Shown: positions 15,741-23,863 of the stretch, piece after piece
Position numbering within the stretch: the stretch's first letter is position 1
How the letters are laid out: every line of letters starts with the position of its first letter
Assembly: GCF_020911725.1 (NCBI RefSeq)
Contig: NZ_CP076620.1
Coordinates: 2,422,501 to 2,486,500, forward strand
Length of the DNA stretch: 64,000 nucleotides
Direction: 5' to 3'
DNA from: Clostridium cadaveris
GTDB lineage: Bacteria > Bacillota > Clostridia > Clostridiales > Clostridiaceae
Made by a program: the position numbers and the translations under genes
Notes under the pieces: generated by a model
Seen by the model: only the letters and a program-made list of their open reading frames with translations
The model's database searches: none
What the model was told of the DNA's origin: nothing

Positions 15741-16205
15741 TTAAATAACTATAATTTTCAATATTTTTTCACTTATCTGCTTTAATATCTCTTCATCGGC
15801 GTCATTAATTTCTATTTCAGCTAATAAAACCTCAGCTTTTATATTTTTTATTAAATAAAGTTTACTATCACTTACTATGTTTCCCGAGGAAAATTTTAGT
15901 TCATCTAAAGATTTAATAATATCTTCAGCCATAGTTTTAGCTGCATCTCCTTTAGTATATAAAACAACACTGCTTGTTTTAGCTAATGATATTTTTATAG
16001 AAAAAAACAAATCAACTCTAGCGTTATTTGCTATTTTAACCTTATTATATAGACTTTCACCTAAATTTTTGCTTTTACCAACTTCACAATTTACAGCAAT
16101 ATGCCCTAGCTCATTAATTCTATTTATCATATATTCTTTCACATAATGACTTAACGTCAACTCTTCTTCTAAACAGTTCATCATAGCGTCTATACCATAC
16201 TTCAT
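15741..16205 (-). CDS. degenerate N-acetylmuramoyl-L-alanine amidase-like protein (Amidase_3 fold, probably inactive)
   Basis: 154 residues with no signal peptide. The order of segments follows Amidase_3: YGIDAMMNCLEEELTL, an INELGHIAVNCE strand, SLYNKVKIANNARVDLFFSI, then LYLIKNIKAEVLLAEIEIND. In active enzymes the zinc ligands include the His of a GHGG-type start and the His of SIHxN. Here the first is GID and the second is SIKIS, so both are lost. It is therefore probably a catalytically dead relative with a binding role. A cytosolic location is inferred from the missing signal. The start follows AGGAGGAAT. The homology is judged by eye. Confidence 0.5.
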   Translation of the reverse strand: MKYGIDAMMNCLEEELTLSHYVKEYMINRINELGHIAVNCEVGKSKNLGESLYNKVKIANNARVDLFFSIKISLAKTSSVVLYTKGDAAKTMAEDIIKSLDELKFSSGNIVSDSKLYLIKNIKAEVLLAEIEINDADEEILKQISEKILKIIVI

Positions 16206-16317
16206 AAAATTCCTCCTAAAGTACTGTATAATATTTTATTCATAATTCCATAATATGTTCTATAATTATAAAAATTATCATATTTTATTTAGTAAGTACA
16301 TTATGGAGGTCTTATAG

Positions 16318-16794
16318 ATGAAAAAAAAGCAATTCATACTTATTGAGCTTTTACTTTTTACGGTTCTAATTTTTAGCGGTTGTAAAGCTCAACTAATATC
16401 CTATAATGAAAAGAAACCTAATATATACTACTACACTCAAAATCTATGCTCTTTAATAGATAAAACTGATGACTTTTCAGTAGTTCTTTTTCAATCAGAT
16501 TTACATAAACAGATTGATATCACCAAAGAAGCTGTACCAGTATTAAAGAATTTTATAAACGATATAAAAGCTGAAGATTTTATAGATAAGCCTAATGGTA
16601 TTCCAGAAATCCCACCTTATAAACTATTCATAACTATAGATAATGTTAGATACGTAGTTAACATATACAATGACAGCATATTGTCAGTTCATACTTGGGA
16701 TGGTATATTTAAAGAAGACTTTCTCACTATGAAGGATGTTCATGCAGCATACAATCTTTATGGATTGTGTAAATATATCTTTACTTTCAAATAA
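16318..16794 (+). CDS. lipoprotein of unknown function
   Basis: 158 residues. A short basic start (MKKKQ), a hydrophobic stretch and a lipobox ending FSGC at about residue 22 indicate export and lipid anchoring. The rest is a small globular domain with no motif I recognise; similar short lipoproteins occur in clostridia. TGGAGG precedes the ATG by the right distance. It stands alone and ends in an unusual terminator with a GC-rich loop. Confidence 0.7.
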   Translation: MKKKQFILIELLLFTVLIFSGCKAQLISYNEKKPNIYYYTQNLCSLIDKTDDFSVVLFQSDLHKQIDITKEAVPVLKNFINDIKAEDFIDKPNGIPEIPPYKLFITIDNVRYVVNIYNDSILSVHTWDGIFKEDFLTMKDVHAAYNLYGLCKYIFTFK

Positions 16795-16797
16795 AAA

Positions 16798-16850
16798 AAG
16801 CTATCTTGGAACAGGGATTCCCCGTCCCCTTTTCCTAAGATAGCTTATCT
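16798..16850 (+). terminator. terminator with a GC-rich insert in the loop
   Basis: AAGCTATCTT (16798-16807) pairs with AAGATAGCTT (16837-16846), followed by ATCTTTTT. The 29-base loop holds GGAACAGGG...CCCCGTCCCC, much richer in G and C than its surroundings and partly self-complementary. It is like the REP-type sequences spread by RAYT/Y1 transposases. It probably works on both strands. Confidence 0.7.
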
Positions 16851-16865
16851 TTTTATGTTTAAGTT

Positions 16866-17777
16866 TTAAACTCCTCTTAAATCAAACTCTGGTATGTAGC
16901 TTTTCTCATCGGTGCCTTCCTCTTGTATAAATGCATTTTTTACTCCTATCTCAATACAATAATCTATAAGACTATCATAATGTTTGCTGCTTAGTGGTCT
17001 GTCAATTTCTTTATAATTGCAAGCTTTAAACATAGGTGTATATTGATTCATAATACTTATATATACCTTGTTTTCAAAAGTTTTATGTATATAGTCTACT
17101 ATCTTTTTCGAGTCAAACAGTAATCCAGGCAACATTAAATGCCTTATTATTACTCCTTTTTGAATCATTCCTTTTTCATCAAACTTAACTTCTCCGGTCA
17201 TCTCCACCATTTTTTCTACAGCTTTTGATGCAATAGCAAAATAATTTGGAACCTTAGAGTATCTAATACCATATTCATCTTTAAAGTACTTTAAATCCGG
17301 AACAAATACATCCACATACCGCTTCAACATCTCCAAAGTATTCAAAGCTTCGTAACCATTGCTATTATATATTACCGGAAGCTTAAGACCTTTTTTCTTA
17401 GCAATTTTTAAAGCTTCTACTATTTGTACTGCATAATGAGTAGGAGTCACTAAATTTATATTATTGGCTCCACGCTTCTGCTGTTCTAGAAATATATCAC
17501 TAAGTCTTTCTATAGTTATTTCTTTTCCAACACCTTCTTGACTTATATCATGATTTTGACAAAACACGCAATTAAGATTACAGCCAGAAAAAAATACAGT
17601 CCCTGAGCCCTTCTCTCCTGAAATACACGGTTCTTCCCATTTATGCAGAGATACCCTTGCGACTTTTACTTTGTCTGAGCTCTTGCAAAATCCCAAACCT
17701 CCATCAGTTCTATCTATTTTACAGTTTTTCGGGCATATTCTACACTGTTTTAGTAAATTTAAATTTTCATTTTCCAT
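16866..17777 (-). CDS. radical-SAM protein, PflA-like activating enzyme (PflX type)
   Basis: 303 residues from the ATG at 17777, chosen because GGGAG lies 7 bases before it; a TTG two codons earlier has none. CNLNCVFCQN (about residue 67) is the CxxxCxxC motif that binds the radical [4Fe-4S] cluster. Upstream cysteines (CRICPKNCKID, CKSS) resemble the extra cluster site of PflA-like activases. The product is a cytosolic S-adenosylmethionine radical enzyme; no glycyl-radical partner is adjacent, so its target is unknown. Confidence 0.87.
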   Translation of the reverse strand: MENENLNLLKQCRICPKNCKIDRTDGGLGFCKSSDKVKVARVSLHKWEEPCISGEKGSGTVFFSGCNLNCVFCQNHDISQEGVGKEITIERLSDIFLEQQKRGANNINLVTPTHYAVQIVEALKIAKKKGLKLPVIYNSNGYEALNTLEMLKRYVDVFVPDLKYFKDEYGIRYSKVPNYFAIASKAVEKMVEMTGEVKFDEKGMIQKGVIIRHLMLPGLLFDSKKIVDYIHKTFENKVYISIMNQYTPMFKACNYKEIDRPLSSKHYDSLIDYCIEIGVKNAFIQEEGTDEKSYIPEFDLRGV

Positions 17778-17920
17778 AAACAATCTCCCTCTTTACGCTA
17801 AAACTAATCTTTATTTTCTTCCTGAGTTTTATTAATAAAAATCATATCACACTAGAATAGTTTTTTCTATGCTATAATAATTGTACTATAATTTTTAAAT
17901 TCAATTTTATGGAGGTAATC

Positions 17921-18760
17921 ATGAAACTTAAAGTTGATTTTCATACCCACTCAACTGCATCTGATGGTCGCAAATCTCCATCTGAATTAGTAGAAGCAGC
18001 CAAATTAAATAATGTTCATATAATGGCTTTAACCGACCACGATACACTAAAAGGAATAGATGAAGCAATTTCAGAGGGTCTCAAACTTGGTGTAAAAGTG
18101 ATTCCTGGAATCGAACTTTCCTCTCTCCATAATGGAGAATCAGTGCATATACTTGGATATTTTAAGGGTGATGGATACCATAATGAGGATCTTATAAATT
18201 TTCTTAAGGACAAGGAAGATGCCAGACTTAAAAGAGCAGAAAAGTTTATAGAAAATCTTAATATTTGTTTTAATATAAAAATAGATTACAATGAAGTCTT
18301 AAGTATCAGTAATGGTCTTGTGGCACGCCCTCATATTGCCAAGGCAATAATTGATGCTGGTTATGATTATTCTTGGAATTATATATTTGATAAATTCCTA
18401 AGTGATTCAAGTCCTGCTTATGTTCCAAATAAAAAAGTATCAATTTCAGAGGCTATAACCCTTCTTCATAAACATGGAGCTTTAGCTGTTCTTGCTCATC
18501 CTATACTGTTAAAGAAAAATTCTCCTCATGACCTTATGAGGATTTTTGATTTTGATGGATTAGAAGCTTTTTATTACTTAAATTCTAAGCAGAAAGAAGC
18601 AGACTTCATAACTCTAGCTCACAATTATAATAAACTTGTAACTTGTGGTTCTGACTACCATGGAATAGATGGAGATGGAAAACATGGAATTATAGGAAGT
18701 GTAAAGTTCACCGAAGATTATCTAAACAAATTTTTAGAGGCATTAAAAATAGGATGCTAA
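17921..18760 (+). CDS. PHP-domain phosphoesterase (YciV/TrpH, nucleoside 3',5'-bisphosphate phosphatase type)
   Basis: 279 residues from the ATG at 17921; GGAGG lies just before it, while the in-frame ATG at 17909 overlaps that site. Metal-binding residues of the PHP fold are in DFHTHSTASDGRKSP, LTDHDT, PGIELSS, LAHP and GSDYHG. Related enzymes clear 3',5'-bisphosphonucleotides or act on RNA 5' ends. The stop codon lies inside the stem of its terminator. Monocistronic and convergent with a holin-like gene. Confidence 0.9.
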   Translation: MKLKVDFHTHSTASDGRKSPSELVEAAKLNNVHIMALTDHDTLKGIDEAISEGLKLGVKVIPGIELSSLHNGESVHILGYFKGDGYHNEDLINFLKDKEDARLKRAEKFIENLNICFNIKIDYNEVLSISNGLVARPHIAKAIIDAGYDYSWNYIFDKFLSDSSPAYVPNKKVSISEAITLLHKHGALAVLAHPILLKKNSPHDLMRIFDFDGLEAFYYLNSKQKEADFITLAHNYNKLVTCGSDYHGIDGDGKHGIIGSVKFTEDYLNKFLEALKIGC

Positions 18761-18776
18761 TGCATCCTATTTTTTA
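18748..18776 (+). terminator. terminator overlapping the PHP gene stop codon
   Basis: AATAGGATGC/GCATCCTATT, 10-bp stem with a 5-base loop, then TTTTT. The TAA stop of the PHP gene lies in the loop region. Confidence 0.85.
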
Positions 18777-19055
18777 TTGTTTTGGCTTCTCGGATTCTTT
18801 TACATTATCAGGCGATTTTAAAGTTTCTTCTAAAGCTTTATCAGATCCCCTTAATTCTTTATCATCTGCATACCACTTAGAATTTGTATTAGGATTATTT
18901 AATAATCCAGCCATAACTAATATCCCTAAAAAAGCTGTGACTATCTGTTCATAATTAGCTGGAAGTATATTTATTCCTAATCCATGTAATAATAGTGGAA
19001 TAAAAGAAAAAATAGATACCCATAATCCATAATTTTTAAATCTTTCATATTTCAT
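18774..19055 (-). CDS. phage-type holin (phi LC3-like), no phage genes around
   Basis: 93 residues from the ATG at 19055, which has AGGTAGGTG before it; a GTG three codons upstream is less well placed. Two hydrophobic segments (about residues 9-27 and 38-54) are joined by a short loop, then NNPNTNSKWYADDKE and a charged tail, the layout of small phage holins. Holins permeabilise the cytoplasmic membrane. No endolysin or other phage gene is near, so it is either a relic or a domesticated gene. The call rests on layout and short similarities. Confidence 0.6.
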   Translation of the reverse strand: MKYERFKNYGLWVSIFSFIPLLLHGLGINILPANYEQIVTAFLGILVMAGLLNNPNTNSKWYADDKELRGSDKALEETLKSPDNVKESEKPKQ

Positions 19056-19204
19056 ACAAAACACCTACCTTGGTTTCTTAAAATATTGTCTTTGGTTCTA
19101 ATACATAATATTCATATATATATATTTAGTTACTAATTATTCTCTAGAAACTATCTAAGGCTTTTAAAATTTTAAATCCTATTAAGTTTTTCTAGGATTT
19201 ACAC

Positions 19205-19243
19205 AAAAAAAAATCCCGAGATATGAAAATCTCAGGATTTTTT
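19205..19243 (-). terminator. terminator of M18 aminopeptidase gene
   Basis: AAATCCcGAGAT/ATCTCaGGATTT stem with a long T-run on the minus strand, 17 bases after the stop. Confidence 0.85.
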
Positions 19244-19259
19244 ATATTATTATTTAACT

Positions 19260-20663
19260 TTATGCTTCTTGTAAGAATGCGTAGTAACCTCTCATAGTTT
19301 CATATATATCAGCTTTAGATGCAACTTCCCATGGAGCATGCATATTGTGTAATGCTACTCCGCAATCTATTACTTCCATACCATATTGAGCTAAAATATA
19401 TGCTATAGTTCCACCGCCGCCTTGGTCAACCTTTCCAAGCTCTGCAGTCTGCCATGTTACTCCATGTTTATCCATGATGCTTCTTATTTGACCTACAAAT
19501 TCAGCATTCGCATCATTACAGCCACTCTTTCCTCTTGCTCCAGTGTATTTATTGAATACTATACCTTTTCCAAAGTATGCGCAATTATTCTTTTCCATTA
19601 CACTTGGATAGTTTGGATCAAATGCCGCACTAACATCTGAGGATAACATCTTAGAGTTAGATAAGGCTCTTCTAACCTTTATATCACTGTAGTCACCCAT
19701 TCTGTCCATTATTTCTGCTACTGCATTTTCAAAGAATTTTGAATGCATTCCAGTAGCACCTATGCTACCAACTTCTTCTTTATCAACAAGTAGAGTTACA
19801 CAAGTCTTGTCTGCTTCTGTCATCTCCATCATAGCTTCAAAAGAAGTATATGCACATATTCTATCGTCATGGCCATATGCTACAACCATGCTTCTATCTA
19901 AGCCATAATCTCTTGCAGCACCAGCTGGTACTACTTCCAATTCTGCTGATACAAAATCTTCTTCAACTATTCCGTATTTTTCGTTTAAAAGTTTTAATAT
20001 GTTGAGTTTTACTCTATTTTTAGCTTCCTTATCTTTAATTGGAATAGATCCAACTAATATATTTAGATCTTCTCCCTCTATTGCATTTGCAACCTTCTTT
20101 TGCATTTGATCTGCTGATAAATGCACTAAAAGATCTGAAATTCCTACTACTGGATCATTTGCATCTTCACCAATAACAACCTTTACTGATGATCCATCTT
20201 TCCTAATCATAACACCATGAATACTTAGTGGGATTGTAACCCATTGATATTTCTTTACTCCACCATAGTAATGAGTTTCCATCATAGCTAGATCAGTATC
20301 TTCATATAAAGGATTTTGCTTTAAGTCGAGTCTAGGTGAGTCTATGTGAGCTCCTAAAATTCTCATTCCTTTTTGTAAGCTTTCTTTTCCTATAAGGAAT
20401 AATGCTAAAGATTTTCCCATATGATTTACATAAACTTTATCTCCAGCCTTTAAGCTCTCATTGTTTTCTATGATTTTGTTTAAATCTTTATAACCTTCTT
20501 TTTCTGCAAGAGCTACAAATTCGTCAACGCATTCTCTTTCTGTCTTTGCTATAGTCATGAAATCTTTATATCTATCAGAAAGATCAAAAACCTTCTTTAG
20601 ATCCTCATCAGAATACTTCTCCCATGCATATTCATATTTTTTAGTTAACTCTTTAACGTCCAT
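19260..20663 (-). CDS. M18-family aminopeptidase
   Basis: 467 residues from the ATG at 20663; GGAGG precedes it, and the upstream GTG overlaps that site. Metal ligands are seen in GAHIDSPRLDLK, YGHDDRICAY, VDKEEVGS and VALHNMHAP. M18 enzymes are large cytosolic metallo-aminopeptidases that release N-terminal acidic or other residues from peptides. A DVSAAFDPNYP segment stands where eukaryotic relatives have HAxHPN, as is usual in the clostridial branch. Monocistronic with its own terminator. Confidence 0.93.
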   Translation of the reverse strand: MDVKELTKKYEYAWEKYSDEDLKKVFDLSDRYKDFMTIAKTERECVDEFVALAEKEGYKDLNKIIENNESLKAGDKVYVNHMGKSLALFLIGKESLQKGMRILGAHIDSPRLDLKQNPLYEDTDLAMMETHYYGGVKKYQWVTIPLSIHGVMIRKDGSSVKVVIGEDANDPVVGISDLLVHLSADQMQKKVANAIEGEDLNILVGSIPIKDKEAKNRVKLNILKLLNEKYGIVEEDFVSAELEVVPAGAARDYGLDRSMVVAYGHDDRICAYTSFEAMMEMTEADKTCVTLLVDKEEVGSIGATGMHSKFFENAVAEIMDRMGDYSDIKVRRALSNSKMLSSDVSAAFDPNYPSVMEKNNCAYFGKGIVFNKYTGARGKSGCNDANAEFVGQIRSIMDKHGVTWQTAELGKVDQGGGGTIAYILAQYGMEVIDCGVALHNMHAPWEVASKADIYETMRGYYAFLQEA

Positions 20664-20747
20664 TGCAAATCCTCCTATCACTTAAAAACTTTTTTAACAA
20701 CAAGTCCATTTTAACTCATTCCAAGTGAAATTTAAACACAATTCAAA

Positions 20748-21308
20748 CTAATCTGTTATAATACAGTTTATTTTTACATCATGCTCGTCCATTGGAAGTT
20801 CATTAACTATTTGTTCTTTGTATCCTATTGCTACTATTTTGCATTTCTTACTAATCTTTAATAAAAATCTATCATAAAATCCTCCACCATAACCAAGTCT
20901 TCCTCCTTTATGGTCAAAGGCTACACCTGGTACAAGCACTAGATCTATCTCTTCTTCACTTATTACATTATCTTCCTTAAGCTCTGGCTCTAATATCCCT
21001 CTATAACTTTTTGACAAATCAGACCAGCATGTTATTTCAACGGCTTTCATCCCCTGATTTTTATTTATAACCTTTGGAACACATACTCTCTTTCCTCTCT
21101 CTAATGAATGCTTTATAATTCTATGAGTATCAACTTCATTTCCATAGCTTACAAACACAAATATATTATGTGATTTTTTATAGAAATCACTATTTATAAT
21201 CTTATGATATATAGATTCATTTTTATTTTGCCTATGTTCTTTTGATATTTCATCTCTAAGTTTTATCAAAGTTTTTCTAAGATAACTTTTAGAATCCACC
21301 CATTTCAC
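20748..21308 (-). CDS. 5-formyltetrahydrofolate cyclo-ligase
   Basis: 186 residues. LVPGVAFDHKGGRLGYGGGF followed by YDRFL is the ATP/phosphate-binding signature of MTHFS, and the N-terminal KLRDEIS..HRQNK helix is typical. It converts 5-formyl-THF to 5,10-methenyl-THF using ATP in the cytosol, returning folate to one-carbon metabolism. Its start overlaps the end of hprK by 20 bases, so the two are translationally coupled. Confidence 0.93.
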   Translation of the reverse strand: MKWVDSKSYLRKTLIKLRDEISKEHRQNKNESIYHKIINSDFYKKSHNIFVFVSYGNEVDTHRIIKHSLERGKRVCVPKVINKNQGMKAVEITCWSDLSKSYRGILEPELKEDNVISEEEIDLVLVPGVAFDHKGGRLGYGGGFYDRFLLKISKKCKIVAIGYKEQIVNELPMDEHDVKINCIITD

Positions 21309-22200
21309 CTATCCTTTGATCTATTATCTCCGCGGGAGTGATTTGTGACATAGTGCTATATCTATAATTTGCTGCTGCTGCTTCAATTATGACAGCCACG
21401 TTTCTTCCTGGTCTTATAGGAATTCTCATCCTTCTAACCTTTACGCCTAGTATTTCTGTATATTCTTTATCTATTCCAAGTCTGTCATAAGCTCCATTAT
21501 CTCTCCAATGCTCTAGATGAATAACCATCTTTATAGTCTTGGAATGAAGTACTGAGCTAAGTCCATAGAGTGCAGTTATATCTATTATTCCCATTCCTCT
21601 AACTTCTAACATACCAAAAGTAATTTTAGGAGATGTTCCTTTTAAAATACCATCAATCTGCTTTATGTCAACAGCATCATCTGCTACTATTCTATGTCCT
21701 CTCTTTATGAGTTCTAATGCAGTTTCACTCTTTCCTATACCACTTTCTCCTGTTATAAGTATTCCAATGCCATATATATCAACTAAAACTCCATGAACCC
21801 TTGTTTCAGGAGCTAAAGCATCATCTAAGAAATTTGATAACTTATTTATAAATCTAGTTGTTATCATATCTGTTCTTAATATCCATCTTTTATTTTCTTT
21901 AGCATATCGTATAATTTCTTCTTGAGCTTCAAGACCCCTTGTTAGAATTATACAAGGAGTATGAAACTCCATATATTTCTTTATTCTCTTTTTTCTTATA
22001 TCAGGATGCATGTCATCTAAGAAGCTCCACTCCGCTCTTCCTATAACCTGTATTCTATCATTAGCAAAATAGTTATAAAATCCAGCAAGCTGAAGTCCTG
22101 GTCTATTAAAATCTATTATATCAACTTCATTTTCCGGGTCGCCTTCAACTAATACTTCTAATTTAAAATGCTCTATAAGTTCATTTACCCTTACTGCCAT
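21289..22200 (-). CDS. hprK: HPr kinase/phosphorylase
   Basis: 303 residues. The N-terminal domain is followed by the P-loop GESGIGKS (about residue 153) and the family signature LEVRGMGIID (about residue 205). The bifunctional enzyme phosphorylates or dephosphorylates HPr at a serine and so drives carbon catabolite control. It lies between a DUF896 gene and the folate cyclo-ligase. The C-terminal end MGEMGGF-like tail is normal. Start ATG at 22200 has AGGAT before it. Confidence 0.96.
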   Translation of the reverse strand: MAVRVNELIEHFKLEVLVEGDPENEVDIIDFNRPGLQLAGFYNYFANDRIQVIGRAEWSFLDDMHPDIRKKRIKKYMEFHTPCIILTRGLEAQEEIIRYAKENKRWILRTDMITTRFINKLSNFLDDALAPETRVHGVLVDIYGIGILITGESGIGKSETALELIKRGHRIVADDAVDIKQIDGILKGTSPKITFGMLEVRGMGIIDITALYGLSSVLHSKTIKMVIHLEHWRDNGAYDRLGIDKEYTEILGVKVRRMRIPIRPGRNVAVIIEAAAANYRYSTMSQITPAEIIDQRIGEMGGF

Positions 22201-22230
22201 AGCCTATCCTCCATTTTCTTTATGCTAATT

Positions 22231-22404
22231 TTAATTCTTCTTTTTTTCTACCATCTCAAGCTGTGCTCTAAAATTTCTCTTTACCGAATCTATATAACGT
22301 CTTCTAAGTTTTTGCTGCTCTTCTTTTTCTTCTGGTGTAAGTCCTTCCTCTTGACTCTTTTTATATAAAAAATTTATTCTTTCTATAACTTTATCCATTT
22401 CCAT
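22231..22404 (-). CDS. DUF896 (YnzC-like) small protein
   Basis: 57 residues starting at 22404 after AGGAGG. The sequence contains VIERINFLYKKSQEEGLTPE and ends with RAQLEMVEKKKN, matching the DUF896 family: two helices, LT-x-EE-x3-Q-x2-LR-x2-YI. Family function is not settled; the Bacillus members are small cytosolic proteins, some in the SOS regulon. It is upstream of hprK with a 30-base gap and probably shares its transcript. Confidence 0.88.
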   Translation of the reverse strand: MEMDKVIERINFLYKKSQEEGLTPEEKEEQQKLRRRYIDSVKRNFRAQLEMVEKKKN

Positions 22405-22791
22405 CTTAATTTTCCTCCTTAGCTATATCTATAATTTTACTTTATTCATTGATTTTAAACAACATTAAAATTACCATTATTTAAAATAAATCTATATTGC
22501 TTTTCAATTTAAATTTAAAGTCAATTAAGTTTTTTCAAATATAATTATTAACATTAAATTTAATTTCCGACGTAATTCTTATTTTTATTTTTTACCAAAT
22601 TCTCTCTTTCTACATATAACAATAACTACAAGGGTTTTCCAATAACTGTAAAAGAGATAATTTTAATTTTTTTCTTTGTTTTTTAGAATTATTTGTATTT
22701 ATATGGAGTATTTTTTTTCTTTATTTATTAGTCATATTTGGTAAAATAGTACTATAGAGTTGATTATTTATTTTATTAGGAGAGTGATTTT
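22405..22791. other. gene-free AT-rich spacer between divergent genes
   Basis: 387 bases that should contain the promoters for the DUF896-hprK operon (minus) and the Spo0E-like gene (plus). A TAAAAT-like -10 near 22742 is suggestive for the latter. I see no riboswitch, repeat or further frame. Confidence 0.5.
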
Positions 22792-22962
22792 ATGAACCAC
22801 GATGAACTTCAAATTAATATTGAAGAATTAAGACATGAGCTGTACACACTATTAGGGAAAAAACATCCTACTGATCAGCGAGTAGTTGAATGCAGCAAAG
22901 AATTGGACAAGCTAATTGTGAAGTACCAAAAAAAATGTATTAAAAGCACAACTTATGCTTAA
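22792..22962 (+). CDS. Spo0E-like aspartyl-phosphate phosphatase
   Basis: 56 residues from the ATG at 22792. Two helices, with the hallmark S-x-x-LD in CSKELDKLIVKYQ (about residues 34-46) and an EELRHEL first helix. Spo0E-type proteins dephosphorylate Spo0A~P and hold back sporulation. GGAGAGTGATTT precedes the start. It is monocistronic and closed by a strong terminator. The motif is clear despite the small size. Confidence 0.85.
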   Translation: MNHDELQINIEELRHELYTLLGKKHPTDQRVVECSKELDKLIVKYQKKCIKSTTYA

Positions 22963-22978
22963 TTACATACTAAACTTT

Positions 22979-23010
22979 AAAGCTGCTATATAAATATAGC
23001 AGCTTTTTTT
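22979..23010 (+). terminator. terminator of Spo0E-like gene
   Basis: AAAGCTGCTATAT/ATATAGCAGCTTT stem with a 2-base loop and a T7 tail. Confidence 0.9.
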
Positions 23011-23015
23011 AATTC

Positions 23016-23414
23016 CTATAAATTAAGTTCATCTATAATCTCGTCTAAATCGTAGTCACTATCCTTTTCAAAGAAAGCTGCTATAAACTCACAGTAGTCA
23101 CTATTTTCTTTATCAACATCATATGAAGCAAATTGTCCTTCAATATCAAATTCCTCAAATGAATCTTCTATTATAGAACCAACATTATCTACAGCTACAT
23201 CATTTAAATAAGGAAGATAATATTCATCGTTCCATTCATCGCTTTCCTCATCGCTCTCTTCATCATTTGCATAAGCTGTTGCTGCCTTTATTTCATCTTC
23301 ATCAAAATCATAAAAAAGTCTTAAAACAACTAAGTCATTTTTAACTTTTAGTTCTTCTATTTCTTCTATTCCGTTTTCTTCTAAGTATGATATTAATTTT
23401 TCCTTGTTAATCAT
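23016..23414 (-). CDS. acidic protein of unknown function
   Basis: 132 residues from the ATG at 23414, which has AGGTGGGG 6 bases before it. Extremely acidic, with Asp/Glu runs (NDEESDEESDEWNDE near residue 51) and no cysteine pair, membrane span or known motif. The N-terminal INKEKLISYLEENG looks helical. It follows a DUF1292 gene by 14 bases, so the two are probably one transcription unit. I do not recognise the family. Confidence 0.7.
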   Translation of the reverse strand: MINKEKLISYLEENGIEEIEELKVKNDLVVLRLFYDFDEDEIKAATAYANDEESDEESDEWNDEYYLPYLNDVAVDNVGSIIEDSFEEFDIEGQFASYDVDKENSDYCEFIAAFFEKDSDYDLDEIIDELNL

Positions 23415-23428
23415 ATTCATCCCCACCT

Positions 23429-23704
23429 TTATTTATTATATAAAAGATTTTTATACTCTTTGCTTACTCTTGCAAATTCTTCATCATCTTCTACAAAATT
23501 TAATTCTTTATTACCATTTACCATATCCACTCTAAATATGTATGCATCATCTTCATTATTATTTCCTTCTACCGGAGATAATATTAAATATTGCTTTTCT
23601 TTTTCTGTTTCTTCATCTAGGTATATCTCCGCTATCGGTTCAAAAGCTACTTTATTTCCTTCCTCATCTCTGAAGTACATTACTTCCATATCTTCATTTA
23701 CCAT
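23429..23704 (-). CDS. DUF1292 (YrzB-like) protein
   Basis: 91 residues. The sequence follows the DUF1292 pattern: [20 protein letters not shown], then [11 protein letters not shown] and a final [15 protein letters not shown]. Acidic, small and cytosolic; function unknown across the family. The start at 23704 follows GGAGTAATAA. A 9-codon frame (23708-23737) overlaps its leader but is too short to call. Confidence 0.82.
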   Translation of the reverse strand: MVNEDMEVMYFRDEEGNKVAFEPIAEIYLDEETEKEKQYLILSPVEGNNNEDDAYIFRVDMVNGNKELNFVEDDEEFARVSKEYKNLLYNK

Positions 23705-23863
23705 TTATTACTCCTTCTCCACGGCTTCACCTGCCATAGCTCTATGTTTTTTTAATAAACTTATAACTTAACTATAAGTTTAATTTTAGTTGTTATATAT
23801 ATGTTTTTCAAGCATTTATAATATAATTTTCTTAATCATAAACAACATAAAAATATTGCATCT

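Noticed and set aside
23708-23737. Nine-codon leader frame ahead of the DUF1292 gene
   Set aside because: Too short and without supporting signals to call as a gene.
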